Assembly: GCF_042432825.1 (NCBI RefSeq)
Contig: NZ_JBHLWN010000095.1
Coordinates: forward strand, 1 to 33,018
Direction of reading: 5' to 3'
DNA length: 33,018 bases
Source of the DNA: Gordoniibacillus chartarius
Lineage (GTDB): Bacteria; Bacillota; Bacilli; Paenibacillales; NBRC-103111
The first letter of the stretch is position 1; every line of letters starts with the position of its first letter. A program made the position numbers and the translations under genes. This document shows, piece by piece, positions 23,597 to 31,813 of this stretch. The notes under the pieces are model-generated. The model was not told the DNA's origin. It saw only the letters and a list, made by a program, of their open reading frames with translations, and ran no database searches.

Positions 23597-24603
23597 TGAG
23601 ATCACCAGATTCAGTTCCATTAACCGCTTCGGAGCTCGGTTATTTATGGACGGGAACGGCGATTAACGAATTGTCGTCGTGGTATTTGCGCGTTTTTCAT
23701 GCACATGCAGCAGACATGGAAATTAAAGAGCTGCTGGACACTGCATTACAAATGACGAATAAGACGATCCTTGAACAGCGAAAACAGCTGCTTGCCCATG
23801 ATCATTATGCGGTTCCGCAGGGATTTGCAGCTTCGGATGCGTTAGGGGATGGGCCTGCCTTATTTACAGACCGTTTCATGCTGCAATACCTCGATATCGC
23901 AATCCGACTCGGCCTTGTGTTTCACTCCAAGAGCTTGGCCCAAGCAGCAAGAGCCGATGTTCGCGAATATTTCGCCGAGTGCGTCGCAGCTACCATTCAG
24001 CTAGTTCAACGGATCAAAGATACGCTTCTGCGCAAAGGGATGTACTGGCGAACGCCTGCCCTTCCTTCGGAAGAGAATCCGGAGGTGATTCATAAACAAA
24101 GCTATCTGAACGGATGGTTCGGAGATACCCGTCCTTTGAACAGTATAGAACTCGCGAACTTGTACGACACCATGGAGCTGCTTGCCCTGATTGAAGCCTT
24201 ATGCATGGGATTTGCGCAAACCTCGAATTCGGAGGACGTGGCCCGGTTATTCTCGAAGGGCGCTTCGGTTGTCAGAGAACAGTTTGATTCGATGTCGCAC
24301 GCGTTATTGAAGAGCCATATGCCCATTCCGCCGACCTTTCAAGCGGAGGTTACAGATTCTACAGGCAGCGTGTTCTCGGATCGGCTGATGGCCTGCCATA
24401 TCGCGGGCGTATTCGGATCACTCATTACACAAGCCGGATATTCGCTCGGATCTGTCATGAATCATGAATTAGTCAAGCTGTATATGTCCTTAATTAGTGA
24501 AGCGGGGGCCTTTACCGAGCAGATTACGAAATGTTTAATCGATCATGAGTGGCTGGAAAAGGTGCCGGGCGCTGTTGACCGTGAGGCTTTGTTGAGCACT
24601 TGA
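23596..24603 (+). CDS. DUF3231 family protein (copy 1)
   Basis: This 335-aa protein resembles DUF3231, a helical family common in spore-forming Firmicutes. It appears to be two repeats of one helical bundle: the first begins LTASELGYLWTGTAINELSS and the second after about residue 175 (LNSIELANLYDTMELLALIEAL). It ends HEWLEKVPGAVDREAL, typical of the family. The bundles recall ferritin-like or spore-coat CotF folds but no metal ligands are obvious. The start overlaps the FAD gene stop by one base. Function unknown. Confidence 0.8.
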   Translation: MRSPDSVPLTASELGYLWTGTAINELSSWYLRVFHAHAADMEIKELLDTALQMTNKTILEQRKQLLAHDHYAVPQGFAASDALGDGPALFTDRFMLQYLDIAIRLGLVFHSKSLAQAARADVREYFAECVAATIQLVQRIKDTLLRKGMYWRTPALPSEENPEVIHKQSYLNGWFGDTRPLNSIELANLYDTMELLALIEALCMGFAQTSNSEDVARLFSKGASVVREQFDSMSHALLKSHMPIPPTFQAEVTDSTGSVFSDRLMACHIAGVFGSLITQAGYSLGSVMNHELVKLYMSLISEAGAFTEQITKCLIDHEWLEKVPGAVDREALLST

Positions 24604-24639
24604 ATAGTCAATATAGTTGCGAAGCGAGGTGCATTCGGA

Positions 24640-25647
24640 ATGAACGTGTCACACGAAGTCGGATTATCGTCAACAGAAATTGCTTGGCTATGGTCGACTT
24701 ATATTAACGACAGCATGTCGATTTGCTTAACCAAACATCTACAACAGCACAACAAGCATAAAGACGTCGAACGCCTGCTGCAAACAACGTTGGAATTGTC
24801 CACAAAGCATGTTAAGGAAATCAGGGCGATTTTTACGAAGGAAGGCTTCCCGATCCCAAAGGGATTTTCGGAGTCCGATGTCGACCTCACGGCGCCTGCT
24901 TTATTCTTCGATCTGTTCTCCGTTAGCTTTGTTTACGGTATGAGCCGAATCGGGTTAGTAACCTACGGAAAGATTGTCTCTCAGGTGGCTCGTGAGGATG
25001 TTCGATTATTTTTCTCGAAGTGTCTTCAGTCTACACTCGAACTGTACAATGCTTCTATTGAATTGATGCTGAGTAAGGGAATCTACGATCGACCGCCGAT
25101 GATCCCTTATCCGGATCATATTGAGTTTATTAAAGAGAAGGAAACCTGGATATCCAAGTGGATGGAGAAAAAGCGGCCCCTCAATGTAATTGAAATGTCG
25201 GAAATGTTCTTCAACATTGAACGCAACTACTTTGGATTGATTATCTTGACCGGATTTATTCAGGTCGCCAAAGATGAGAGGGTCAAGCAGCATTTGATAA
25301 GGGGGAAGAAGTTAGCTCAAAGGCAGATTGATTTTTTGAATGTGACTTTTATCAACGATGATCTCCTTGGGACCGTAATGGTTAATTCCGAAGTGACGAC
25401 ATCTACGGTTTCTCCGTTTTCCGACAGGTTGATCATGTTTTTGATTTCAGCGCTTAACGCGCAAGGGATAGCATATATAGGACATGCTCTATCGACGTCT
25501 TCCAGGGTAGATCTTGTTTCGGAATATGCTCTAATCATCGCAGAAATTGCGAAGTTTGCCAAAGACGGGATGGATCTCATGGTGGAGTACGAATGGATGG
25601 AAGAGCCTCCTCATGCTCCTAATCGAAAGGAATTAGCGGGGATATGA
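24640..25647 (+). CDS. DUF3231 family protein (copy 2)
   Basis: This is a paralogue of the preceding gene with exactly the same length (335 aa) and layout: LSSTEIAWLWSTYINDSMS at the front, LNVIEMSEMFFNIERNYFGL at the second repeat and YEWMEEPPHAPNRKEL at the end. The two proteins have diverged widely, so the duplication is old or the copies were kept for different roles. It starts at ATG 24640 behind GCGAGG, 36 bases after copy 1. It probably belongs to the same operon as the FAD oxidoreductase. Confidence 0.8.
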   Translation: MNVSHEVGLSSTEIAWLWSTYINDSMSICLTKHLQQHNKHKDVERLLQTTLELSTKHVKEIRAIFTKEGFPIPKGFSESDVDLTAPALFFDLFSVSFVYGMSRIGLVTYGKIVSQVAREDVRLFFSKCLQSTLELYNASIELMLSKGIYDRPPMIPYPDHIEFIKEKETWISKWMEKKRPLNVIEMSEMFFNIERNYFGLIILTGFIQVAKDERVKQHLIRGKKLAQRQIDFLNVTFINDDLLGTVMVNSEVTTSTVSPFSDRLIMFLISALNAQGIAYIGHALSTSSRVDLVSEYALIIAEIAKFAKDGMDLMVEYEWMEEPPHAPNRKELAGI

Positions 25648-25708
25648 GGGGCCCCTTATGCAAATAATCAATATATAAAAATTTCCTGTTGACGATGGAG
25701 GCTAACAC

Positions 25709-26323
25709 ATGTCGAGTGTCAATCTGGCTGTCATTTATTACAGTTCGACCGGTATCAATTATCAACTGGCTCAGTGGGCGGCGGATGGAGGCAAGGAAGC
25801 CGGAGCTGATGTGAAAATTTTGCGGATACCCGAGCATGCTCCCGAGTCGGTCATTCAATCGAACCCGGCTTGGAAGGCTCATGTTGAGGCAACGGCGAGC
25901 GTTCCGGAAGTGACTGAGCATGACCTGGAATGGGCGCACGCCATTATTTTCAGTACGCCTACCCGCTTCGGCGGTATGGCGGCTCAGATGAAGCAGTTCC
26001 TGGATCGGACGGGCGGACTTTGGTTTCAAGGGAAGCTGGTCAATAAAGTGGTGAGTGCCATGACCTCCGCGCAAAATGCTCATGGCGGCCAAGAACAAAC
26101 GATTCTTTCGCTCTACACGACCATGTATCATTGGGGTGCGATCGTCGCGGCTCCGGGCTATACCGATCCTGCCCTCTTCGCTGCTGGCGGGAATCCGTAT
26201 GGAACGAGCGTATCCGTTACTCAGGATGGGAAAATGGTGGAGAATGTACGCGACGCCGTCATCCACCAAGCCAAGCGTACCGTGAACGTGGCGAAGTGGG
26301 TCAAAGCCGGTCAGCAAGGGTAA
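25709..26323 (+). CDS. WrbA-like NAD(P)H:quinone oxidoreductase (flavodoxin family)
   Basis: WrbA-type FMN proteins reduce quinones by two electrons and limit radical formation. The 204-aa protein has the FMN phosphate loop YYSSTGINYQLA (S12-G15), the WrbA segment FSTPTRFGGMAAQMKQFLD and SAQNAHGGQEQTILSL. It starts at ATG 25709 with GGAGG upstream, 61 bases after the DUF3231 gene, with no terminator between. It may therefore join the FAD-DUF3231 transcription unit. A terminator follows. Confidence 0.88.
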   Translation: MSSVNLAVIYYSSTGINYQLAQWAADGGKEAGADVKILRIPEHAPESVIQSNPAWKAHVEATASVPEVTEHDLEWAHAIIFSTPTRFGGMAAQMKQFLDRTGGLWFQGKLVNKVVSAMTSAQNAHGGQEQTILSLYTTMYHWGAIVAAPGYTDPALFAAGGNPYGTSVSVTQDGKMVENVRDAVIHQAKRTVNVAKWVKAGQQG

Positions 26324-26341
26324 CTTCTACAGAGGAACGAC

Positions 26342-26378
26342 AAGGAGTTCAACCGCTAAACCCGGCTGAACTCCTTTT
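26342..26378. terminator. Bidirectional terminator between wrbA-like and phn operons
   Basis: AAGGAGTTCA (26342-26351) pairs with TGAACTCCTT (26367-26376), with an inner CCG/CGG, followed by TTTT. It serves the convergent units on both strands. Confidence 0.85.
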
Positions 26379-26380
26379 CC

Positions 26381-27169
26381 TCAGTTTGACTCCAAACAAT
26401 ACTTTTGCCATTCAGCCCGCTTCCCAGGCGTCATGCCGAATTCCTGCTCGAGGAATGCGGAGACGCTGCCGTAGTGCTTGTGAATGGTCGTGAACACGGC
26501 TTCCATAAATTCCCGGCGAAGCTCCATGTTTGCAACGATCCGATCCGCTTCTTCAGGAGACATAAATTCGGAGAGCTGCTGCTTGATTTTCTCATTCATT
26601 GGAATTAGGGTTGTGTTCGAAATCAAGTAGTCTTCAATAATCGTTTCCTCCGGTACCCCGAGAGCCAGCAAAATGATGGCCCCGCCGACCCCAGTCCGGT
26701 CCCGGCCGCCCGCACAATGGTGGAGCACCCCCAAATGATCCAGATTCATAATCGTCGTCATTAGCGATCGGTAGGAAGGGTTGTTGACCGCCATCTCCAC
26801 ATACATGGCTGCCAGCATGTCCGGCGTCATGCCCTTGAAATGCCCTTGCCGCATCAGTTCGCGCATGTCGGCAGGAACATCCTGCTTCATCGCCGGAATA
26901 CGAATATTTTTCACTCCCTCAATAACGGGGTCCGGCTTCTGTTCGGCTTCCCCATCCGAGCGGTAATCGAATATCGTTTTTATGCCTAAGGACTGGAACA
27001 GCTCCAGGTCGTTTGCCGTCATGCCGGTCAGTTCCGCAGAACGAAAGAAGAGCCCATATTTGACCTTTCTGCCGTCTGTGGTTTCATAGCCGCCCATGTC
27101 GCGAAAGTTCAGAACGCCTTCAAAGGGAAGGATACGGTTATTTGGATAATTCGCCAATTGAATCGCCAT
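26381..27169 (-). CDS. Cys-based tyrosine-protein phosphatase-like protein, last gene of phn operon
   Basis: The active-site loop HCAGGRDRTG (nucleophile C152 of the chosen start) matches the HCxxGxDRTG form of bacterial tyrosine/lipid phosphatases. GVLNFRDMGGYETTDGRKVKYG, shown in part as NFRDMGG, is the family's N-terminal hallmark. The start at 27169 (MAIQLANYP) is preferred: GAGGTG lies nine bases upstream, whereas for ATG 27181 it is only three. There is no signal peptide, so it acts in the cytoplasm. It follows phnC by 24 bases on the same strand, which hints that it handles a phosphorylated compound imported by the transporter rather than phosphoproteins. This is inference. Confidence 0.82.
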   Translation of the reverse strand: MAIQLANYPNNRILPFEGVLNFRDMGGYETTDGRKVKYGLFFRSAELTGMTANDLELFQSLGIKTIFDYRSDGEAEQKPDPVIEGVKNIRIPAMKQDVPADMRELMRQGHFKGMTPDMLAAMYVEMAVNNPSYRSLMTTIMNLDHLGVLHHCAGGRDRTGVGGAIILLALGVPEETIIEDYLISNTTLIPMNEKIKQQLSEFMSPEEADRIVANMELRREFMEAVFTTIHKHYGSVSAFLEQEFGMTPGKRAEWQKYCLESN

Positions 27170-27193
27170 AGTAACATACACCTCGATTAGGAT

Positions 27194-27982
27194 TTATGCG
27201 TACATCAGTTCTTTGGACTGTTCGATCATTTCGCTTTCTTTGCCTTCGTAGATATGCGAAGCGCGCTCCTCCGTTAAGGCTTCAGGAGGGCCGTCGAACA
27301 GAATCTTGCCGCCCTTGATGCCAATGATTCGGCTGGCATACCGCTTGGCCACTTCCACTTGATGGAGATTCACGAGGCAAGCGATGCCCTGTTCGGTGCA
27401 GTTGCGGTGGATCGCATCCATGACGACGGTGGAAGAGCGCGGATCGAGTGAAGCGATTGGTTCATCGGCCAAAATGAGCTGCGGCTTCTGCGCCAGCGCA
27501 CGGCAGACGCCGACTCTCTGCATCTGACCGCCCGAGAGCTCGTCGGCGCGTTTGTACACTTCGTTCTCAAGTCCTACCTTATGCAGCAGAGCGATAGCTT
27601 CTTGCCGGTCGGATTCGCTATATCGATTAAATACACCCGCCCATGAGCTCATGTACCCAAGCCGACCATGCAGGACATTCTCAAGCACGCTAAGCCGGTT
27701 CACCAGATTGTAATGCTGAAAAATCATGCCGATCTGGGAGCGGACCTTGCGCAGTTCCTTGGCTCTAGCTTGATCTACGCGGCACCCCAGAAATTCAATA
27801 CTGCCTTCCGTCGTTTCAACCAAGCGGTTAATGGAGCGAAGAAGAGTCGATTTGCCGGCGCCGCTCGGGCCAATCACGGCGATAAACTCTCTCTCCTTCA
27901 CCTGCAGGTGATCGATATCCAAAGCTGTTGTCGAACTGCTGTATTGCTTCTTCAAGTTGCGGATCGTTAACAGATTCGTCAT
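27194..27982 (-). CDS. phnC: Phosphonate/phosphite ABC transporter ATP-binding protein
   Basis: This is the ATPase of a phosphonate-type importer (262 aa). Walker A is GPSGAGKST (about 38-46), Q-loop GMIFQHYNLV, signature LSGGQMQRVGVCRAL (about 149-163), Walker B LILADEPIASLDP. The NLVNRLSVLENVLHGRLG and NLHQVEVAKRYA strings are typical of PhnC. The start is 27982 (MTNLLTIRNL), with AAGGAG nine bases upstream; a longer start at 28024 would overlap phnE. Confidence 0.9.
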   Translation of the reverse strand: MTNLLTIRNLKKQYSSSTTALDIDHLQVKEREFIAVIGPSGAGKSTLLRSINRLVETTEGSIEFLGCRVDQARAKELRKVRSQIGMIFQHYNLVNRLSVLENVLHGRLGYMSSWAGVFNRYSESDRQEAIALLHKVGLENEVYKRADELSGGQMQRVGVCRALAQKPQLILADEPIASLDPRSSTVVMDAIHRNCTEQGIACLVNLHQVEVAKRYASRIIGIKGGKILFDGPPEALTEERASHIYEGKESEMIEQSKELMYA

Positions 27983-28004
27983 GAATAAGGGCTCCTTCCA
28001 GGAA

Positions 28005-28796
28005 TTAGCGGCTGCTTCCGACAAGGCGGATGCGAATTTGATTCGTGATCATCTCGAGCAGGAATAACGTGATGAACACAACGAGAACGCCCATCGCCAG
28101 AGGGGCGAAGTCATAGTAGCCGATGTATTCCTGCAGCAGAACGCCGATGCCGCCTGCGCCGACCATGCCGAGAATGACGGTTTCGGCTACCGTAATCTCG
28201 AATTTGAATGCGATCAAAGCGAGGAAAGAGGTCATCAAGCTCGGGAGCAAGCCGTTAAATACGACATGCCACCACGTTCCACCCGTCGCTCTTATAGCTT
28301 CGACAATGTCTTTGCCGGACTCGTCAATCTGGGCGGCAAACACTTTAATCAGGAAAGCGATCGTCGGAAACAGAAGTCCGACCACGCCGGCCATCGGGCC
28401 GAAGCCCATGCTGGCTACAGAGAGCAGCACCCATATCATGGTTGGAATCGTGCGGATGACGACGACAAAAACTCGCAGCAGCGTGGCAGCGAAGCGGTTC
28501 GGTCTGGTGTTGTCGGCCATGACGAAAGCGAGCAGAATGGAAATGACCACACTGAAGACTACGCAGAGAAAGGCGACGATCACCGAAGACAGCAGCTCGG
28601 CAAGCAGCCTCGGGAGCTCGCTGAAGGAAATCTGCATGAAGGTGCGGGCGATCCAGGGAATCCGGGCAACCCCATCAAGGAATTGCGTATAACTTAGGTC
28701 GATATAAGCGAGGCAGGGGGCGAACAGCGCGAACATGCCGAGAAAAAACAGCTGCTGCTTGCGCTGCGTCGGTTTATGGGCAATTGGAGTCTTCAT
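28005..28796 (-). CDS. phnE: Phosphonate/phosphite ABC transporter permease (second PhnE)
   Basis: This is a 263-aa membrane subunit with about six helices. VVIRTIPTMIWVLL and the EAA-type loop EAIRATGGTWWHVVFNGLLPSLM, seen here as EAIRATGG and GLLPSLM, then AVETVILGMVGAGGIG-like sequence (AETVILGMVGAGGIG) identify PhnE. Its ATG follows the stop of the upstream permease directly (TAA then ATG), so the pair is translationally coupled and should form a heterodimeric channel. Confidence 0.9.
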   Translation of the reverse strand: MKTPIAHKPTQRKQQLFFLGMFALFAPCLAYIDLSYTQFLDGVARIPWIARTFMQISFSELPRLLAELLSSVIVAFLCVVFSVVISILLAFVMADNTRPNRFAATLLRVFVVVIRTIPTMIWVLLSVASMGFGPMAGVVGLLFPTIAFLIKVFAAQIDESGKDIVEAIRATGGTWWHVVFNGLLPSLMTSFLALIAFKFEITVAETVILGMVGAGGIGVLLQEYIGYYDFAPLAMGVLVVFITLFLLEMITNQIRIRLVGSSR

Positions 28797-29588
28797 TTAG
28801 ATCAACCGCTCCCTTATGCGCTGCGTGAGGAATTCAACCGCCAGGATCATGATGACCATAATGGTGATGACGGTAGCCGTCTTGCTGTATTGGAACAAAT
28901 CCATCGTCTGTTTAATTTGGCTGCCGATGCCGCCGCCGCCGACCAGTCCAAGCACCGCGGAAGCGCGGATCGTAATCTCGAACATAAACAGCGTCCACGA
29001 AATATACCCTGGCATGAACTGGGGAATGACGGCATGCTTTAACTTTTGCCAATACGTAGCGCCGGCCGCATCAAGAGCTTCCACAGGATGTTTATCGATT
29101 TCTTCTATGGATTCGGCGTATACGCGGGAAAGAAACGCGACGCCGAACAGAATAAGCGAGAAAATTCCCGGCATGGCGCCTACTCCGAAAAGCACGACCA
29201 AGATCGAGGTCCATACCAGGAACGGAACGTTGCGCAGGAATGAGACGATGCCGCGGAGCACAACCCGTAAAGCGGGATGCGGCGCCGTATTATTCGCCAT
29301 CAAGAACGCAAACAGGAGTCCGGCCATGGAAGAGATCACCGTTGCAGCGACGCCGAAAGCGAGCGTATCCAGGACCGGCTTCATGTATTTCGCGATATCG
29401 GACGCGTTGGGAGGCATGAAGTCGACAACCAGAAACCGGACGAAGATCGGAATGCCGACCATAAACTCCATAAAATCAAACTTGATATACCATATCGAAA
29501 ATGCGAGGGCGGCTAAAAAGAGGAGAAGCGACAGACGCCGCTTCACCTTTATTTGCTTCAATTTGATCTCAGGGTGCACGGCAGGCAC
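28797..29588 (-). CDS. phnE: Phosphonate/phosphite ABC transporter permease (first PhnE)
   Basis: This is a 263-aa membrane subunit related to the next gene. FLRNVPFLVWTSILVV, the loop EALDAAGATYWQKLKHAVIP and ASAVLGLVGGGGIG mark it as PhnE. The start is uncertain: GTG 29588 sits only two bases after GGAG, while GTG 29579 has an 11-base gap and may be the real one. It is preceded by phnD after about 33 bases. Confidence 0.9.
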   Translation of the reverse strand: MPAVHPEIKLKQIKVKRRLSLLLFLAALAFSIWYIKFDFMEFMVGIPIFVRFLVVDFMPPNASDIAKYMKPVLDTLAFGVAATVISSMAGLLFAFLMANNTAPHPALRVVLRGIVSFLRNVPFLVWTSILVVLFGVGAMPGIFSLILFGVAFLSRVYAESIEEIDKHPVEALDAAGATYWQKLKHAVIPQFMPGYISWTLFMFEITIRASAVLGLVGGGGIGSQIKQTMDLFQYSKTATVITIMVIMILAVEFLTQRIRERLI

Positions 29589-29621
29589 TTCTCCTTTACA
29601 GGCTGCTTCGTGGTGAACGGA

Positions 29622-30518
29622 TTATTTCAGCAGATCTTCCGGGCTTAAGTTCAGCGATTTTGCGATTTCCCGAATCCGGACGTAGTTCTTGTCGTTGGCT
29701 TCGATAAACTTGGCGTCTGCGGAGCCGAAGGCGTTTTTGAAGTACTCAGGGTAGTTATAGCTCAGCAAGAAGTCTTTCACTTTCGTCTTGACGTCTTGTG
29801 GGAGATTGCCGCGAATGCCGACGGCCGTCCCCGGAAGAGATTCGGATTCTGCAATGACGCGATAGGAGTCTTTCTCGATCAAACCTTTGCTTTCCAGAGT
29901 CGCAGGAATCATCGAAGCTGTGGCGGCGGCATCGTATTGGCCTCTTACGACACCGAGCACCGCTTTGTCGTGACCGCCCGCGAAAGAAACTTCTTTGAAG
30001 AAGCCGCTCTCCAATTCCTTCGGTGTAATGCCTAGTTGCTTGACGAGCACCGCTTTAGGCAGCAAGTGTCCGGTGGTCGATACCGGGTCGACGAATCCGA
30101 ACGTTTTCCCTTTCAAGTCGGCAACGGTTTTGATTGGTGAATTTTTTGGCACGATGATAACCGATGCCGGTTTGCCCGCCATAGCAGGGAGAGTTAATTC
30201 CGCGATCGGCTCTACCTTGGCCCGTTCTACGGCAACAATGTAAGAGAAAGGACCGAAGACGGCCAAGTCCGCTTTGCTATTTTTCATCGCTTCAATCGCG
30301 GCGTTATAACTTGTAGCTTTAAAGGACTCTACCGGTACGCCTAACTGCTGATACAGCTTCGTTTCGAAATCTTTATTGATCTCCGCGCGCTTCTCATCGC
30401 TTTCCTGCGGCAAATAAGCAATGACGAACTTTTTGGGCGCACTGCCGGACGAGCCGCATGCGGCCAGCAGGGAAGAAAATGCGAGTACGGCTGTTAAGAG
30501 TAAAATGATCCTTTTCAT
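29622..30518 (-). CDS. phnD: Phosphonate/phosphite/phosphate-type substrate-binding lipoprotein
   Basis: This is the extracellular receptor of the importer (298 aa). The signal peptide ends in LLAAC, giving lipidated Cys21. The mature part is a PhnD-type two-lobe domain: FGPFSYIVAVERAKVEPIA, then DPVSTTGHLLPKAVL, and FAGGHDKAVLGVVRGQYDAA. STTGHLLP is the position of the phosphoryl-binding serines and threonines (STSG in many PhnD). The start at 30518 (MKRII) has GGAGG five bases upstream; four extra residues from 30530 are less likely. Whether the ligand is a phosphonate, phosphite or a phosphate ester cannot be told; no C-P lyase or phosphonatase gene is in the window. Confidence 0.88.
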   Translation of the reverse strand: MKRIILLLTAVLAFSSLLAACGSSGSAPKKFVIAYLPQESDEKRAEINKDFETKLYQQLGVPVESFKATSYNAAIEAMKNSKADLAVFGPFSYIVAVERAKVEPIAELTLPAMAGKPASVIIVPKNSPIKTVADLKGKTFGFVDPVSTTGHLLPKAVLVKQLGITPKELESGFFKEVSFAGGHDKAVLGVVRGQYDAAATASMIPATLESKGLIEKDSYRVIAESESLPGTAVGIRGNLPQDVKTKVKDFLLSYNYPEYFKNAFGSADAKFIEANDKNYVRIREIAKSLNLSPEDLLK

Positions 30519-30540
30519 ATGAGCCTCCATATCTTATACT

Positions 30541-30558
30541 CAAGTTGTATACAACTTG
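30541..30558. promoter_or_regulatory. Perfect 18-bp palindrome, candidate GntR operator over the phnD promoter
   Basis: CAAGTTGTATACAACTTG is a perfect palindrome 23 bases upstream of phnD. Its core TTGTATACAA resembles operators bound by GntR/FadR-type regulators. It covers the predicted phnD -10 box, so binding should block transcription. The divergent GntR-family gene at 30720 is the obvious partner. Confidence 0.7.
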
Positions 30559-30574
30559 GATTCTACTATTGCAA
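30546..30574 (-). promoter_or_regulatory. Likely sigma-A promoter of the phn operon
   Basis: On the minus strand TTGCAA (30574-30569) and TATACA (30551-30546) are spaced by exactly 17 bases. The -10 box lies inside the palindrome 30541-30558. Confidence 0.6.
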
Positions 30575-30719
30575 TGTTAGTGGAATATCAACGGAATATT
30601 AACGTTTTGTGAATATTCGGAGGTGGCCCAAGCGTCTTCGCTTTTTCAAATATCCGTGTTAGACTAAGAGCACAACGGACAGGACTGTTCCATTTAATTG
30701 GGCGAGAGGGATAGGGTAG

Positions 30720-31367
30720 ATGGCTGCGATTTCATTGAATCAAACGGCATATGAATATATTCATAACAAAATCATGCATGGAGAGTTTTTGCCCGGGAGT
30801 ATGCTATCGGAAAACGAGCTAGCGGAAGCGTTGAGCATGAGCCGGACACCGATTCGAGGAGCGATCGCGCAGCTGGAGCATGAGGGGCTGGTCGTTACTC
30901 TGAAAAACCGCGGGATTCTGGTTAAGGAAATATCGATGAAAGAAGCCATGGATATGTTCGAGGTCATTCATACGTTTCAGTTATATGCCCTGGACCATAT
31001 GCAGACTCATGGAGATATGCCGGATCTACCGAAGATGAAGAAGTATTTGGAGTTGCAATATGAGGCGACGGAGCAGAGGGCGTATCACTTATATGCAAAA
31101 TACAGCTTTCAGTTTCAGTACTGTCTGGTAGCCATATTAGGCAATAACAGCATGATGAAAATATTGGACGATTTTGCGAATAAGATGCTATTGTTCGCCA
31201 TCACGAACTTTCAGCTTACGCCAAATGAGCCTCACTATAGAGCCAACAAACTGAATCGATCGATCTACGAGGCGCTTCTGGCTAAAGATTTTCAGCTTCT
31301 GAGAAGAATATTCATAGAGACGCATCAAGTAGGTAGGGAACGGCTGATGAGAACGGGTAGAATTTAG
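30720..31367 (+). CDS. GntR-family transcriptional regulator (FCD/FadR-like)
   Basis: This 215-aa regulator has an N-terminal winged helix (about 5-70) with the GntR string GEFLPGSMLSENELAEALSMSR, then TPIRGAIAQLEHEGLV. The C-terminal 140 residues are helical, as in the FCD ligand domain, but the usual metal-binding histidines are not obvious. It starts at ATG 30720 with GAGGG nine bases upstream. It diverges from phnD across about 200 bases that contain a perfect palindrome, so it probably represses the phn operon and answers to its substrate. No promoter of its own is clear. Confidence 0.85.
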   Translation: MAAISLNQTAYEYIHNKIMHGEFLPGSMLSENELAEALSMSRTPIRGAIAQLEHEGLVVTLKNRGILVKEISMKEAMDMFEVIHTFQLYALDHMQTHGDMPDLPKMKKYLELQYEATEQRAYHLYAKYSFQFQYCLVAILGNNSMMKILDDFANKMLLFAITNFQLTPNEPHYRANKLNRSIYEALLAKDFQLLRRIFIETHQVGRERLMRTGRI

Positions 31368-31376
31368 GTATTCGTC

Positions 31377-31699
31377 ATGAAGAAAACACGGTATAGTCTT
31401 GTTGTGATTGTCGTTGCAGCATGCTTTTATATATTTCATACACCATTCAAGCCTGAAGTCGATACGCCTTTATGTCCTTCAGATAAGTACCCGCAAACCG
31501 CAGGGAATCTCTGAAAGGTGTCCCTACTAAGGATGGCTATGATCGCGACGAGTGGCCTATGGCGATGTGTGCGGAAGGCAGTGCAGGAGCAGACATCGAA
31601 TATGCGGAACCGAAGGATAATCGGGCAGCGGGTTCATGGATCAGTAACCATTTAGAGAATTATCCTGACGGCATGAAGGCAAAGTTCGTGGTGAGATAA
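31377..31699 (+). pseudogene. Broken nucB-like (NucA/NucB family) secreted DNase gene
   Basis: The first frame (ATG 31377) encodes a signal-peptide-like start (MKKTRYSLVVIVVAACFYIF) and then CPSDKYPQTAGNL, ending at TGA 31512. A second frame from about 31502 reads RESLKGVPTKDGYDRDEWPM, AMCAEGSAGADIEYAEP, KDNRAAGSWISNHLENYPDG and stops at TAA 31697. Both parts align in order with Bacillus NucB, whose hallmark is the GYDRDEWPMAMC segment. About 25 residues between YPxTA and RESLK, including the region of the CTIDRDGA string, are missing, and the frame is shifted. The gene should be inactive. It lacks a clear ribosome site, and its ATG lies ten bases past the regulator stop. Confidence 0.8.
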
Positions 31700-31787
31700 G
31701 TAGCGGAAAAAGAGGTTTGTTGCGGCTCAATTCACTGACGTCGAAAGTAGGGTATGATCTTGCAGAGGATATGCTGTAAAGAAGATG

Positions 31788-31810
31788 GCCGGGCCAACTG
31801 GCCCGGCTTT
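31788..31810. terminator. Terminator hairpin between the nuclease pseudogene and the next minus-strand gene
   Basis: GCCGGGCC-AACT-GGCCCGGC is an eight-base GC stem followed by TTT. It can serve both convergent sides, although the T-run is short. Confidence 0.65.
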
Positions 31811-31813
31811 GTG

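Noticed and set aside
28123..29616. Plus-strand frames opposite the two phnE genes
   Set aside because: They mirror membrane-protein codons, producing T/S/M-rich nonsense, and lack ribosome sites.
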